DNA of 60,465 nucleotides from an uncultured Eggerthellaceae bacterium. GTDB taxonomy: Bacteria > Actinomycetota > Coriobacteriia > Coriobacteriales > Eggerthellaceae. Position numbers and translations under genes: made by a program. Shown piece after piece: positions 51,434 through 60,388 of the stretch. The DNA lies in assembly GCA_910588095.1 (NCBI GenBank), contig CAJUQH010000013.1, positions 1 through 60,465 on the forward strand. The letters run 5' to 3'. How positions within the stretch are numbered: position 1 is the stretch's first letter; every line of letters begins with the position of its first letter. The notes under the pieces are model-generated. The model saw only the letters and a program-made list of their open reading frames with translations, had not been told where the DNA came from and ran no database searches.

Positions 51434-52322
51434 GGCGTCGCCGCTGGCCAGCGTGGCTGCCACGCGCGAGGTGCTGGAGCGCCATGGCGCATGGACGAAG
51501 CACGGCCTGGGCCAGAACTTCCTCGTCAACGACGATGTGGTGCGCCGCATCCTGGAGCTTTCCGCCGTAGGGCCCGACGACGTGGTGCTGGAGGTGGGGC
51601 CGGGCATCGGCACGCTCACCTGCGCGCTGCTGGCCCACGCGCGCCACGTGGTGGCCGTGGAGAAGGACCCGGCCCTGCCGCCCATCCTGGCCGACACCCT
51701 GGCCGGCAGCGAAGGCCGCCTCACGCTGCTGCAGAAGGACGCGCTCGCGCTGGCTGCCGCCGACTTCCCGCCAGAGCTGCCGCCGCCGGGCAAGCTGGTG
51801 GCCAACCTGCCCTACGCGGTGGCCGCCACGCTCGTGCTGGGCTACTTCGAGCGCTTCGCCCATGTGGGCTCGGCCACGGTCATGGTGCAGAAGGAGGTGG
51901 CCGACCGCATCTGCGCCCAGCCCGGCACCAAGTCCTACGGCGCCTACACGGTGAAGCTCGGGCTGCACGCGGCCCCCGCTGGCCGCTTCGCCGTGGGAGC
52001 GGGCAACTTCTTCCCGCCGCCGCGGGTGGAGAGCGCCGTGGTGCGCCTCGACCGCATAGCACCCCTCGACGCGGAGGGGATCCCGGCTGGCCCCGACCTG
52101 GTGCGCGCTGCCTGCACCATGGCCGACGCCGCCTTCGCCAACCGCCGCAAGACCCTGGCGAACTCCGCCAAGGCGCACTTCAGCGGCTTGGGCGCCGAAG
52201 GGGCCGCCGTGGCCGAACGGCTGCCGCAGCTGTTCGAGCAGGCCGGCATCGACCCGCGCCGCCGCGGCGAGACCCTTTCCCAGCAGGAGTTCCTGGCCCT
52301 CGGCCGCGCGCTGCTGGGGTAG
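51426..52322 (+). CDS. rsmA: 16S rRNA dimethyladenosine transferase (KsgA)
   Basis: This 298-residue enzyme dimethylates A1518 and A1519 during 30S assembly. It has KHGLGQNFLVNDDVV, EVGPGIGTLTCALL (SAM motif I), the target motif NLPYAVAA and the C-terminal FANRRKTLANS. The GTG at 51426 inside the upstream gene's last codons gives the standard start; longer frames upstream are Arg-rich and not family-like. Confidence 0.96.
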   Translation: MAKASPLASVAATREVLERHGAWTKHGLGQNFLVNDDVVRRILELSAVGPDDVVLEVGPGIGTLTCALLAHARHVVAVEKDPALPPILADTLAGSEGRLTLLQKDALALAAADFPPELPPPGKLVANLPYAVAATLVLGYFERFAHVGSATVMVQKEVADRICAQPGTKSYGAYTVKLGLHAAPAGRFAVGAGNFFPPPRVESAVVRLDRIAPLDAEGIPAGPDLVRAACTMADAAFANRRKTLANSAKAHFSGLGAEGAAVAERLPQLFEQAGIDPRRRGETLSQQEFLALGRALLG

Positions 52323-52531
52323 GGGTGCCTCGGTGACGGCCGGCTGACGGGAACTTTACCTATTTGGTGTAAGCGCCCGCCGTGCGGTAGCGCGCCGCCG
52401 CGGCCATGCGCTAAACTGGGCCATGAGAAAAAGAGGGAAGGGCCACGCTCCCAACGCCTGCGAATCCACGCCTGTCACGCCCTTCCCCGCCCGTTATCCG
52501 CACGACCATCCAAGAAAGCGAGGTGGACCCG

Positions 52532-54091
52532 ATGGCGCAGAGCACCGAGCACAGCATACCCGGCGACGAGCACCGCATCCTCTCCACCGAGTACCTGGCG
52601 CGCGCCCGTGCCGCCGAGACCGGCGGCGACGCCGTGCTGAGCATGTACCTTTACCTGGCTGCCTTCGAGGAGGCGGCCGTCGACGAGGCACGCCCTTCCG
52701 AAGACGCGCTCACCGGCCTGAAGCAGGCGTGGGTGCTGGCCTGCTCCCACAAGGAGCGCTCGATGGCCGAGTACATCTTCGAGAAGCTTGAGCCGTACCT
52801 GAGCGCCGACGAGATAGCCATCTGCGCCGACGAGCTGCAGAACCTGGCGCTGGACAAGCTGGAGGAGTTCGGCCTTTCCCGGGAAGACCTGGAGGACATG
52901 GCCGAGATGATATCCCAAGACCTGCTGGGCGGCGACGCGCTGCAGTTCGACGGCATGGTGGAAACGCCGCTGCCAGGGCTGCTGGGCGGCATGTCGTCGG
53001 TCACGCTGCGAGCCCACGCCAAGCCACGTGGCAAGGGCGAGGCCAGCGACGGAAAGCCCTCTCCGCGCAAGGCCCGCGGGCTGCTGCCTGCTCCGGCCGA
53101 CGCTGCGGAAGGCCCCGCGGCGAAGGAGCGCAGCGCGTCCCCGGTGGCTGACCTCATGTTCGGCTCGGAAGAGGGCGTGCTCGACTACAGCCGCCTTTCC
53201 GGCTACGGCGAGACGATACGGGCCATGGCCGACTTCGGCATAGGCGTGAAGGACGACGCGGGCTTCAAGGAGCTCGTCGACCTTCTGAACAGCCGTCACG
53301 GCCTCGACCGCACCCCCGCGGTGGACTCGCTGCTGTTCCGCGCCCAGGCGCGCGAGGACGCCAGCCGCTTCATCGAGGCCACCATCGGCGAGTTGAAGCT
53401 GCCGGCGGTGCGCATGCGCATGGAAGAGAACATCCAGGGCCTGCCCGTGCTGTGCGTGAGCTGCCAGGCGTCCGACGTGCAGCGCCCGGGCAACCTGCGC
53501 AGCGTGTTCGACAACGGTGGCGTGCTGGTGCTGGAGGACCTCGACCTGTGGGCCCCGCCCCCTTCCGACGTGGGGGAGGACATGGCCGGCATCTTCGCCA
53601 TGCAGCTGTCGCGCGGGGCGAGCGAGGCGCTCAACATGGTGCGCTTCGCCGTGGAGAGCCCCGACGTGTACGTGCTGGCTTCCAGCTCGCAGGACGTCGA
53701 GGTGGCGCCGGTGTTCCTCGACCTGCTCACGCCGGTGTCGTTCATCGAGATAGCGCTGCCCACTCCCGAGGAGCGGGTCGACCTGTGGCTCGACCTGGCC
53801 CGCGCCCACCCGTCGCTGCGCAGCATCAACCGCGCCGACCTGGTGCGCTTCTCGGCCAACCTGCCGCGCTACGACATCTGCCTGGCGGTGCGCGAGGCCA
53901 TAGAGGAAGCGTACAAGCTGGGGCTCATGCAGCGGCGCTACCACCCGGTCACGCGCGAGAACATCTTCGACAAACTGGCGGCGTGCCATCCGCTCGAGTC
54001 CGACGAGTACCACGAGCTCGAAGACGCGGTGCTGCGCGACTTCCGCAGCGACATCGACGGCATCGAGGCCATGCTCGGGTCTGAAGAATAG
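52532..54091 (+). CDS. Degenerate AAA-like protein of unknown function
   Basis: The 519-residue protein is not recognised as a named family. Its N-terminal ~150 residues are helical and acidic. A disordered basic/Pro-rich linker (~165-210) follows. The C-terminal half looks like an AAA+ ATPase remnant: a Walker-B-like GGVLVLEDLDLWAPP near 330, then SPDVYVLASSSQDVEV (sensor-like) and an ATPase lid style end. I see no GxxxxGK[ST] P-loop, so ATP binding is doubtful. The ATG at 52532 follows GAGGTG. It sits 3 bp before the mutY-like gene, with which it is probably co-transcribed. Confidence 0.7.
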   Translation: MAQSTEHSIPGDEHRILSTEYLARARAAETGGDAVLSMYLYLAAFEEAAVDEARPSEDALTGLKQAWVLACSHKERSMAEYIFEKLEPYLSADEIAICADELQNLALDKLEEFGLSREDLEDMAEMISQDLLGGDALQFDGMVETPLPGLLGGMSSVTLRAHAKPRGKGEASDGKPSPRKARGLLPAPADAAEGPAAKERSASPVADLMFGSEEGVLDYSRLSGYGETIRAMADFGIGVKDDAGFKELVDLLNSRHGLDRTPAVDSLLFRAQAREDASRFIEATIGELKLPAVRMRMEENIQGLPVLCVSCQASDVQRPGNLRSVFDNGGVLVLEDLDLWAPPPSDVGEDMAGIFAMQLSRGASEALNMVRFAVESPDVYVLASSSQDVEVAPVFLDLLTPVSFIEIALPTPEERVDLWLDLARAHPSLRSINRADLVRFSANLPRYDICLAVREAIEEAYKLGLMQRRYHPVTRENIFDKLAACHPLESDEYHELEDAVLRDFRSDIDGIEAMLGSEE

Positions 54092-54094
54092 CCC

Positions 54095-54973
54095 ATGGCC
54101 GAAGCCCTTGGAGCTGACTGGCCGCGTGCCGCCTTGGCGCGCGGCCCTTTCATCGAGCGCGTGCGCCGCATGGGCGCCGAGTGCCACCGCAGCCTGCCCT
54201 GGCGCTACATCGACGACCCCTATGCGGTGCTCGTGTCGGAGGTGATGCTCCAGCAGACCCAGGTGGCGCGCGTCGAGCGCTTCTGGCGCCGGTTCCTGGC
54301 CGCCTTTCCCACGGTGGACGCCCTGGCTGCGGCCGACACGGCCGCTGTGCTCGAGCTGTGGCAGGGGCTCGGCTACAACCGCCGTGCCCTGGCCCTCAAG
54401 CGCGCGGCCGAGGAATGCGCCACCCGCTATGGTGGGCAGCTGCCCCGCGGCTACGACGAGCTGCTGGCGCTGCCGGGCATCGGGCCCGCCACAGCGGCCG
54501 GCGTGCGCGCCTTCGCCTTCGACGAGCCCGGCGTCTACCTCGAGACGAACGTGCGCGCCGTGTTCATCCACGAGCTGTTCCCGAACGACGAGGCGGTGCG
54601 CGACCGGCAGCTGGAGCCCTACGTGGCCGACTCCTGCCCGGCCGACGACCCGCGCGGCTGGTACTACGCGCTGCTCGACTACGGGGCGCACCTCAAGGCC
54701 ACGGTGCCCAACCCCAGCCGCAAGAGCGCCCATCACGCGCGCCAGTCGGCCTTCGAGGGCTCGCGGCGCCAGAAGCGCTCGTGGGTGGTGCGCCGCGTGC
54801 TGACGGCCGAGGCGGCTGGCGTGGAGCCAGCCCAGGTGCTGGCCGAGCTGAACGAGGCGGAAGCCGCCGCGGGGCGCCCTGCCGTGGACGAGGCGCTGTT
54901 CGGCTCCATCGTGGCCGACCTTGAGTCCGAGGGGTTCTTCCGCATCGCGCCCGACGGCCGGCTGGTGCCGTAG
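54095..54973 (+). CDS. MutY-like A/G-specific adenine glycosylase, truncated form
   Basis: The 292-residue HhH-GPD glycosylase has the catalytic Glu in SEVMLQQTQVARVERFW and the helix-hairpin-helix LPGIGPATAAGVRAFAF. It has LETNVRAVFIH where MutY has a catalytic Asp (LDGNV). No C-X6-C-X2-C-X5-C iron-sulfur site is present, and there is no MutT-like C-terminal domain. It is probably a base-excision glycosylase of the MutY branch. Whether it removes A opposite 8-oxoG is uncertain, given the D-to-E change. Confidence 0.82.
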   Translation: MAEALGADWPRAALARGPFIERVRRMGAECHRSLPWRYIDDPYAVLVSEVMLQQTQVARVERFWRRFLAAFPTVDALAAADTAAVLELWQGLGYNRRALALKRAAEECATRYGGQLPRGYDELLALPGIGPATAAGVRAFAFDEPGVYLETNVRAVFIHELFPNDEAVRDRQLEPYVADSCPADDPRGWYYALLDYGAHLKATVPNPSRKSAHHARQSAFEGSRRQKRSWVVRRVLTAEAAGVEPAQVLAELNEAEAAAGRPAVDEALFGSIVADLESEGFFRIAPDGRLVP

Positions 54974-54981
54974 GGGGGGGG
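54973..54981 (+). repeat. Nine-G run before mntP
   Basis: Nine consecutive Gs overlap the upstream stop codon (TAG) and occupy the ribosome-binding region of mntP, whose GTG follows five bases later. It is slip-prone in replication, so it may vary in length or be an assembly error. Confidence 0.7.
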
Positions 54982-54985
54982 CGCC

Positions 54986-55561
54986 GTGGGCTTCGTCGAG
55001 CTGCTGGTCATAGCCGTGGGGCTTTCCATGGACGCCTTCGCCGTGTCGGTGGGCAAGGGGCTGTGCATGCGCCAGGTGCGCTGGGGGCAGGCCCTGGCCA
55101 TCGCGCTGTGCTTCGGGCTGTTCCAGGCGGCCATGCCGCTGGTGGGGTGGGCGCTGGGCACCCAGTTCTCGCAGTACGTCGAGCCGGTGGACCACTGGGT
55201 GGCCTTCGGGCTGTTGGGGGTCATCGGCGCGAAGATGGTGTGGGACGGCCTGCACGAGCAGCCCGACGACGCCTGCCCGGCCGACGAGCAGGCGCTGCCC
55301 GTGGCCGAGCTGCTCATGCTGGGCGTGGCCACCTCCATCGACGCCTTCGCCGTGGGCTGCACCTTCGCCTTCCTCAGCGTCGACATCGTGGTGGCCGTAG
55401 CGGTCATCGGCGTGGTCACGTTCGTTCTGTCGCTGGTGGGCGTGGCGCTCGGGCACCAGGTGGGCAGCCGCTACAACAAGGCGGCGACCATTGCCGGAGG
55501 CGTGGTGCTCGTGCTCATCGGCTTGAAAACGCTGCTGGAGCATCTTGGTATAATCGCCTGA
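54986..55561 (+). CDS. mntP: Manganese efflux pump MntP
   Basis: The 191-residue membrane protein has six hydrophobic helices in two halves and the two family repeats GLSMDAFAVSVG and VATSIDAFAVGCTF, with conserved Asp in membrane helices. It exports Mn2+. It starts at GTG, right after a nine-G run that must serve as the ribosome binding site. No yybP-ykoY (Mn) riboswitch can be seen upstream; the gene is only 12 bp behind the mutY-like gene. Confidence 0.92.
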   Translation: MGFVELLVIAVGLSMDAFAVSVGKGLCMRQVRWGQALAIALCFGLFQAAMPLVGWALGTQFSQYVEPVDHWVAFGLLGVIGAKMVWDGLHEQPDDACPADEQALPVAELLMLGVATSIDAFAVGCTFAFLSVDIVVAVAVIGVVTFVLSLVGVALGHQVGSRYNKAATIAGGVVLVLIGLKTLLEHLGIIA

Positions 55562-55629
55562 CACCATGCCATCCCCGGGGGCGCGAGCCGCTGCCGCCGG
55601 GCCGTCGAGACGAAGGACCGGATGCCGCC

Positions 55630-56490
55630 ATGACAAGCGAGGACATCAACCGCACCCTGGCCTACCTGGGGCCCCTTGGCACCTACACCCACGAAGCCGC
55701 CCGCGCCTTCGCCGGGCATCTGGGCATCGCCGACCCCATCTACCTGGAGTGCGCGTCGTTCGACGAGGTGTTCGACTGCGTCGACCGGGGCCGCGCCGCC
55801 TACGGCGTGGTGGGCAAGGAGAACGCCCTGGAAGGCCCGGTCACGGCCACGCTCGACAACTTCGCCTTCCGCAGCAACGCGGTCATCCTGGCCGAGCTGG
55901 TGGTGGACATCCACCACTGCCTGCTGCTGCACCCTGATGCCAGCCTCGATAAGGTGGTTACCGTGGCGTCCCACGCCCAGGGCCTGGCCCAGTGCCGCCG
56001 CTTCCTCAACGAGAGGCTGCCCGGCCGCGCCACGATGACCACGCCCTCCACGGCCGAGAGCGCGCGCCTGGCCGCTAGCGACCCGACGGTGGCCGGCATC
56101 GGCAACGCCTTCGCGGCCGAGGTCCATGGCGCCCGCGTGGAGGCGGCCGACATCGAGGACCACCTGGGCAACCAGACGGCCTTCGCGCTCATCGGGCGCC
56201 CGGGCACGCCGCCGCTGCCGCTGGCGGGCAGCCGCACCAAGACCTCGCTCGCGCTGTTCATGCAGGAAGACCGCGCCGGCACGCTCAACATGATCCTCAC
56301 AGAGCTGGCCTACGCCGGCATCAACATGACCATGATCCAGTCGCGGCCCACCAAGCAGCAGCTGGGCGACTACATGTTCTTCATCGAGTTCGAGGGGCCG
56401 GCCACCACGCTCGAGGTGCAGACGGCGCTCAACTGCCTGCGCATGAAGCTGCGCGAGGTGAAGGTGCTGGGCAGCTACCCGGTGCTGTAG
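55630..56490 (+). CDS. pheA: Prephenate dehydratase
   Basis: The 286-residue enzyme converts prephenate to phenylpyruvate in phenylalanine synthesis. It has LAYLGPLGTYTHEAA, ENALEGPVTATLDN, TAESARLAA and a C-terminal ACT regulatory domain (QSRPTKQQLGDYMFFIEFEG), which binds Phe. The catalytic triad segment usually read TRF is TAF here (GNQTAFALI); Thr and Phe are kept but Arg is replaced, which is unusual. No chorismate mutase domain is fused. The start has GACGAAGGACCGG upstream. Confidence 0.93.
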   Translation: MTSEDINRTLAYLGPLGTYTHEAARAFAGHLGIADPIYLECASFDEVFDCVDRGRAAYGVVGKENALEGPVTATLDNFAFRSNAVILAELVVDIHHCLLLHPDASLDKVVTVASHAQGLAQCRRFLNERLPGRATMTTPSTAESARLAASDPTVAGIGNAFAAEVHGARVEAADIEDHLGNQTAFALIGRPGTPPLPLAGSRTKTSLALFMQEDRAGTLNMILTELAYAGINMTMIQSRPTKQQLGDYMFFIEFEGPATTLEVQTALNCLRMKLREVKVLGSYPVL

Positions 56491-56523
56491 GCGCCCCGCG
56501 CCCATGCCGGTTCGCGCCCTTAT

Positions 56524-56553
56524 TGTTACGCTGACCTGCGCTCGTAACATTTT
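56524..56553 (+). terminator. Probable terminator of pheA
   Basis: TGTTACG (56524-56530) and CGTAACA (56543-56549) form a 7-bp stem followed by TTTTCG, 33 bp after pheA. It could instead be an operator of the hydrogenase operon. Confidence 0.45.
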
Positions 56554-56672
56554 CGCGCCGTTGGCGCGGGCTTCGTCACTGTTTCGTTGGTTCCGCTCCA
56601 TATCTTCTCCATTTTTAAGGGAGAATAGCCTACGCATGTAAGAAGGCGAGGACACCTAGAGGAGGTGTACAC

Positions 56673-57947
56673 ATGGAAAACCATGCCACGATCGCGGATT
56701 TCGACAGCGTGCTGGCATCGCGGGGCGTCAGCCGCCGCAGCTTCATGAAGCTGTGCGGGGCCGTCGCCGCTGCAGCGGGCCTGTCCCAGATGGCAGTGCC
56801 GCGCATCGCCGAAGCGCTGGAGGACTCCGTCATCGGTGCGACGTCGGGCGACCTGTATCCGGTCATCTGGATAGAGGGGGCTTCGTGCACGGGTTGCACT
56901 GAGTCGTTCGCTCAGGTCGAGACCCCGGATGTCGCCACCGTCGTGCTCGACATGATCTCCCTGAACTACTCGGAGACCCTGTCCGCGGCTGCCGGTCATT
57001 CGGTGGAGGAGGCCAAGGCCCAGACCATCGAAGCAGGCAACTACATCTTAGTGTACGAAGGGGCCGTGCTCGAGGGCTGGGACGGCAACGCCCTGCGCGT
57101 GGCAGGCGAGGTCGGCACCGCCGCGCTCGTCGAGGCCGCCGAGAGCGCCAATGCCGTGGTGGCCGTGGGCTCCTGCGCCGTCAACGGCGGCTGGATGGCA
57201 GCCTACCCGAACCCGGCCAACGCCCTGGGTGTCCAGCAGTACCTGCAGAAGGCCGGCGTCAGCACGCCGGTCATCAACGTCCCCGGCTGCCCCGTGAACC
57301 CCGAGTGGGTCATGTCGGTGCTCGTGGACGTGGTGGTCATGAAGGACCCGGGCCTGATCAAGCTGAACAGCTTCAACATGCCCGCCAGCCTGTTCGACCA
57401 GACCATCCATGACAACTGCGAGCGTCGCGGCCACTTCGAGAACGGCGAGTTCGTCTACGCGTTCGGCTCCGAGGAAGAGGCGAAGGGCTACTGCCTGTAC
57501 CCCGTCGGCTGCCGTGGCCCGCAGACCCGCGCCGTGTGCGGCGTGACGCTGTACAACAACCGCCGCTCCTGGTGCGTCCAGTCCGGCGCGCCCTGCATCG
57601 GCTGCTGCGAGTCCAACCCGATGAACCCGGGCCAGAACTGGGTCGAGACCAACACCCCGTTCTACAAGCGCTTCCGCGACCTGCGCGTGGGCGGCCTGAC
57701 GTTCCAGCCGGGCACCGTGGCCTGGGTCGTCACCGGCCTGGTGGCTGCTGCCCTGGTGGTGCACGGCTTCGGCATGAAGAAGACGGGCCGCATGGACGGC
57801 GGCGCCGACTTCGAGAAGATCCGCAAGTGGGACAAGGAGCACCCCGAGGCCTCCATCGGCACCTACGCCGATCCGGTCGAGGGCGGCCCTGTCATCGACG
57901 CTGACCGCGTCGCCGCTAACACTGCCCGTCCCGCGAAGAAGAACTAG
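56673..57947 (+). CDS. hyaA: [NiFe] hydrogenase small subunit, Tat-exported
   Basis: The 424-residue iron-sulfur subunit has a Tat signal SRRSFMKLCGAVAAAAGL (residues ~20-37). GASCTGCTESF then carries the first Cys ligands, and further clusters show PVGCRGPQTRAVC and APCIGCCESNPMNP. A C-terminal hydrophobic helix (AWVVTGLVAAALVVHGFG) anchors it in the membrane. This is the group 1 uptake hydrogenase small subunit, located outside the cytoplasmic membrane and passing H2 electrons to cytochrome b. GAGGAGGTG precedes the ATG. It is first in hyaABC, 14 bp before hyaB. Confidence 0.95.
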   Translation: MENHATIADFDSVLASRGVSRRSFMKLCGAVAAAAGLSQMAVPRIAEALEDSVIGATSGDLYPVIWIEGASCTGCTESFAQVETPDVATVVLDMISLNYSETLSAAAGHSVEEAKAQTIEAGNYILVYEGAVLEGWDGNALRVAGEVGTAALVEAAESANAVVAVGSCAVNGGWMAAYPNPANALGVQQYLQKAGVSTPVINVPGCPVNPEWVMSVLVDVVVMKDPGLIKLNSFNMPASLFDQTIHDNCERRGHFENGEFVYAFGSEEEAKGYCLYPVGCRGPQTRAVCGVTLYNNRRSWCVQSGAPCIGCCESNPMNPGQNWVETNTPFYKRFRDLRVGGLTFQPGTVAWVVTGLVAAALVVHGFGMKKTGRMDGGADFEKIRKWDKEHPEASIGTYADPVEGGPVIDADRVAANTARPAKKN

Positions 57948-57961
57948 GAGGTGAGCCTTAA

Positions 57962-59638
57962 ATGACACGTTCTGTTATCGACCCGATCACCCGTATCGAG
58001 GGTCACCTGCGCGTCGAGATGGAGGTCTCCAACGGCCGCGTCTCCGATGCCTGGGTGTCTGGAGGCTGCTTCCGTGGCATGGAGCTCGTCGTGCAGGACC
58101 GCACACCCGAGGATGCCGCTCAGATAGTCGAGCGCATCTGCGGCGTCTGCCCGGTCTCCCACGCCCATGCTTCCTCCATCGCCGGCGAGAAGGCCTACGG
58201 CATCACCATCTCCAACAACGCGCGGCTCATCCGCAACCTGCTGGAGGGTGCCCAGTTCCTGCACAGCCATATCCTGTGGCTGTACAACCTGGCCGGCCTC
58301 GATTACGTCAACCCGCTGAACGCCCTTTCCGCCAACGTGGCCGACGCCTACGACGTGGCCCAGGAGAAGGGGCTGTCCATGCACAGCGACTTCCGCACGC
58401 TCAAGGAGAAGCTGGCGGCCTTCGCGGCCAACGGCCAGCTGTCCATCTTCTCGGGCAACTGGTTCGACGCTGACGGCGGCACCGCCTACAAGCTCACCCC
58501 CGAGCTCGACCTCATCCTGACGGCCCATTACCTCGAGGCCCTGAAGATGCAGGCTCGCGCTTCCGAGGTGGCAGCGCTGCTGGGCGGCAAGATGCCCCAC
58601 GTCATGACGTCCATCCCGGGCGGCACCATGTTCGTGCCCACCGAGAGCAAGCTCGACGACCTGAAGGCCATGGTCGACGAGATCTACAACTGGGTGTTCG
58701 AGACCGTCCTGCCCGACACGCTGGCCCTGGCTGGCGCTTACCCCGAGGCCCTTGGCTTCGGCAAGGGCTGCGGCCGCTACATCGCCTGGGGCGTGTTCGA
58801 GGGCAATGGCTGGCCCTACAACGGCGACTACATCGAGCAGATGCAGCACCGCTACCTGCCCATGGCCGTGCTCGACGAGGACTTCGGCGTCTCTGACGTC
58901 GACGAGAGCCTCATCACCGAGTACATGGGCCACTCCTGGTACAAGGGCGACGGCACCTACGAGAGCCCGTACTTCGTCACCGAGCCTGACTTCACCGACT
59001 ACAACGTCGAGGACCGCTACACCTGGGTCAAGTGCCCGGCGTACGACGGCAAGCCCATGGAGGCTGGCTCGATGGCCCGCGTGTTCGCCGCGTATCGCCG
59101 TGGCGTGCCGTGGATCGTCGAGAACGTCGACGCGGTCACGGTGGCGCTCGGCGGCACCAAGGGCGACCTGAGCCTGTTCCAGAACACGCTCGGCCGCACC
59201 GGCATCCGCCAGGTGGAGACCATGTACGTGGCGCACCTGATGAAGAACGTCTGGGTGCCCGAGCTCATGGAGGCCCTGGCTTCCGGCGACTCCGAGTACT
59301 TCCGCGAGCCGGTGCGCACCACCGGCGAGGGCGCGGGCTTCTGGGAGGCCCCGCGCGGCGCTCTCTACCATTCTGAGAAGGTGGAGAACGGCAAGATCAA
59401 GGGCTACCAGATCATCATCCCGTCCACCTGGAACCTAGCGCCGATGAACGCCGAGGGTGTCCATGGCCCGCTGGAGCAGGCCCTTATCGGCGTGCCGGTG
59501 GAGGACATCGAGAAGCCCATCAACGCACTGCGTACCGTTCACGCGTTCGATCCCTGCACTGCCTGCGCGGTCCACGTGACCGAGCCGGCCACGGGCAAGT
59601 CGTTCGAGACGGTCACCAGCCCTTGGGGGGTGAAGTAA
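57962..59638 (+). CDS. hyaB: [NiFe] hydrogenase large subunit
   Basis: The 558-residue catalytic subunit binds the Ni-Fe(CN)2CO centre by four Cys: RICGVCPVSHAHAS near residue 60 and DPCTACAVH near the end. The ~20 residues after the last His (VTEPATGKSFETVTSP) are the extension removed by a HyaD-type protease after nickel insertion; that gene is not in the window. It oxidises H2. AGGAGGTGAG precedes the ATG. It travels to the outside bound to the Tat-exported small subunit. Confidence 0.96.
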   Translation: MTRSVIDPITRIEGHLRVEMEVSNGRVSDAWVSGGCFRGMELVVQDRTPEDAAQIVERICGVCPVSHAHASSIAGEKAYGITISNNARLIRNLLEGAQFLHSHILWLYNLAGLDYVNPLNALSANVADAYDVAQEKGLSMHSDFRTLKEKLAAFAANGQLSIFSGNWFDADGGTAYKLTPELDLILTAHYLEALKMQARASEVAALLGGKMPHVMTSIPGGTMFVPTESKLDDLKAMVDEIYNWVFETVLPDTLALAGAYPEALGFGKGCGRYIAWGVFEGNGWPYNGDYIEQMQHRYLPMAVLDEDFGVSDVDESLITEYMGHSWYKGDGTYESPYFVTEPDFTDYNVEDRYTWVKCPAYDGKPMEAGSMARVFAAYRRGVPWIVENVDAVTVALGGTKGDLSLFQNTLGRTGIRQVETMYVAHLMKNVWVPELMEALASGDSEYFREPVRTTGEGAGFWEAPRGALYHSEKVENGKIKGYQIIIPSTWNLAPMNAEGVHGPLEQALIGVPVEDIEKPINALRTVHAFDPCTACAVHVTEPATGKSFETVTSPWGVK

Positions 59639-60370
59639 ATGGCACATCTCGCACACTACCGTGAGGCGCATCCGCTGCCGTTCGTCATCACGCACTGGAT
59701 CAACCTGGTGGCCATGGTCGTCCTCATCCTGACGGGCTTCCTCATCCACTACCCGTTCATCCCTGACACCATGGGCATCTGCCGTGGCCTGCACGTGTTC
59801 TTCGGCTTCGTGATCTTCATCAACTGCGTGGTGCGCGTCATCTTCGCGTTCACGCTGAAGTCGGCGCCCACCGGCGGCACGCGCAAGCAGGTCAAGGACT
59901 ACAAGACCTGGCTGCCGCAGGCTGAGAACCGCCACCAGGCCCTTGAGTGGATCAAGTACTACCTGTTCCTGAAGAAGGAGCATCCGCTGGGCGCCAAGCT
60001 GGGCGTGCCGCAGAAGCTGAGCTACCTGCTCATCCCGGTGCTCATCGTCATCATGTTCTGGACGGGCCTGTGCCTGTGGAACGTGACCATGATGCTGCCG
60101 TTCTTCTGGGGCACCACCACGCTGCTGGGCGGCCTGATGAGCGTGCGCATCATCCACTACTTCATGATGTTCGTGTTCATCATCTTCATGTTCATCCACA
60201 TCTACCTTGCCAACGTGGAGGGCACCGCCCCCACCAAGCTCATGTTCTTCCATAAGGAGCATGGCGGCATGGTGTACGACCCCGAGCTGCACAACATCGT
60301 GGGCATCGAGGTCGAGGTCGCCGAGGACGACGATGCCGTCGAGGCGATTGCTGTGGAGCAGAAGGCCTAG
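59639..60370 (+). CDS. hyaC: Hydrogenase b-type cytochrome subunit
   Basis: The 243-residue membrane protein has four main helices and candidate haem-ligand His in FVITHWINL, GLHVFFGF, RIIHYFMM and FIHIYLAN. It links the hydrogenase small subunit to menaquinone. It abuts hyaB. A ~60-residue acidic end (AEDDDAVEAI) follows the last helix. The hyaABC set ends at the hairpin terminator repeat; maturation genes must lie beyond the window. Confidence 0.93.
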   Translation: MAHLAHYREAHPLPFVITHWINLVAMVVLILTGFLIHYPFIPDTMGICRGLHVFFGFVIFINCVVRVIFAFTLKSAPTGGTRKQVKDYKTWLPQAENRHQALEWIKYYLFLKKEHPLGAKLGVPQKLSYLLIPVLIVIMFWTGLCLWNVTMMLPFFWGTTTLLGGLMSVRIIHYFMMFVFIIFMFIHIYLANVEGTAPTKLMFFHKEHGGMVYDPELHNIVGIEVEVAEDDDAVEAIAVEQKA

Positions 60371-60388
60371 CCGACTGGTCCAGCTACC

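Noticed and set aside
54974..54985. A manganese riboswitch before mntP
   Set aside because: There are only 12 bp between genes, so a yybP-ykoY aptamer cannot fit.
52475..55636. A 1053-codon open frame on the minus strand opposite the AAA-like, mutY-like and mntP genes
   Set aside because: It is the complement of three well-supported genes. It is His/Arg/Val-rich with no domain and arises from high GC at third positions.
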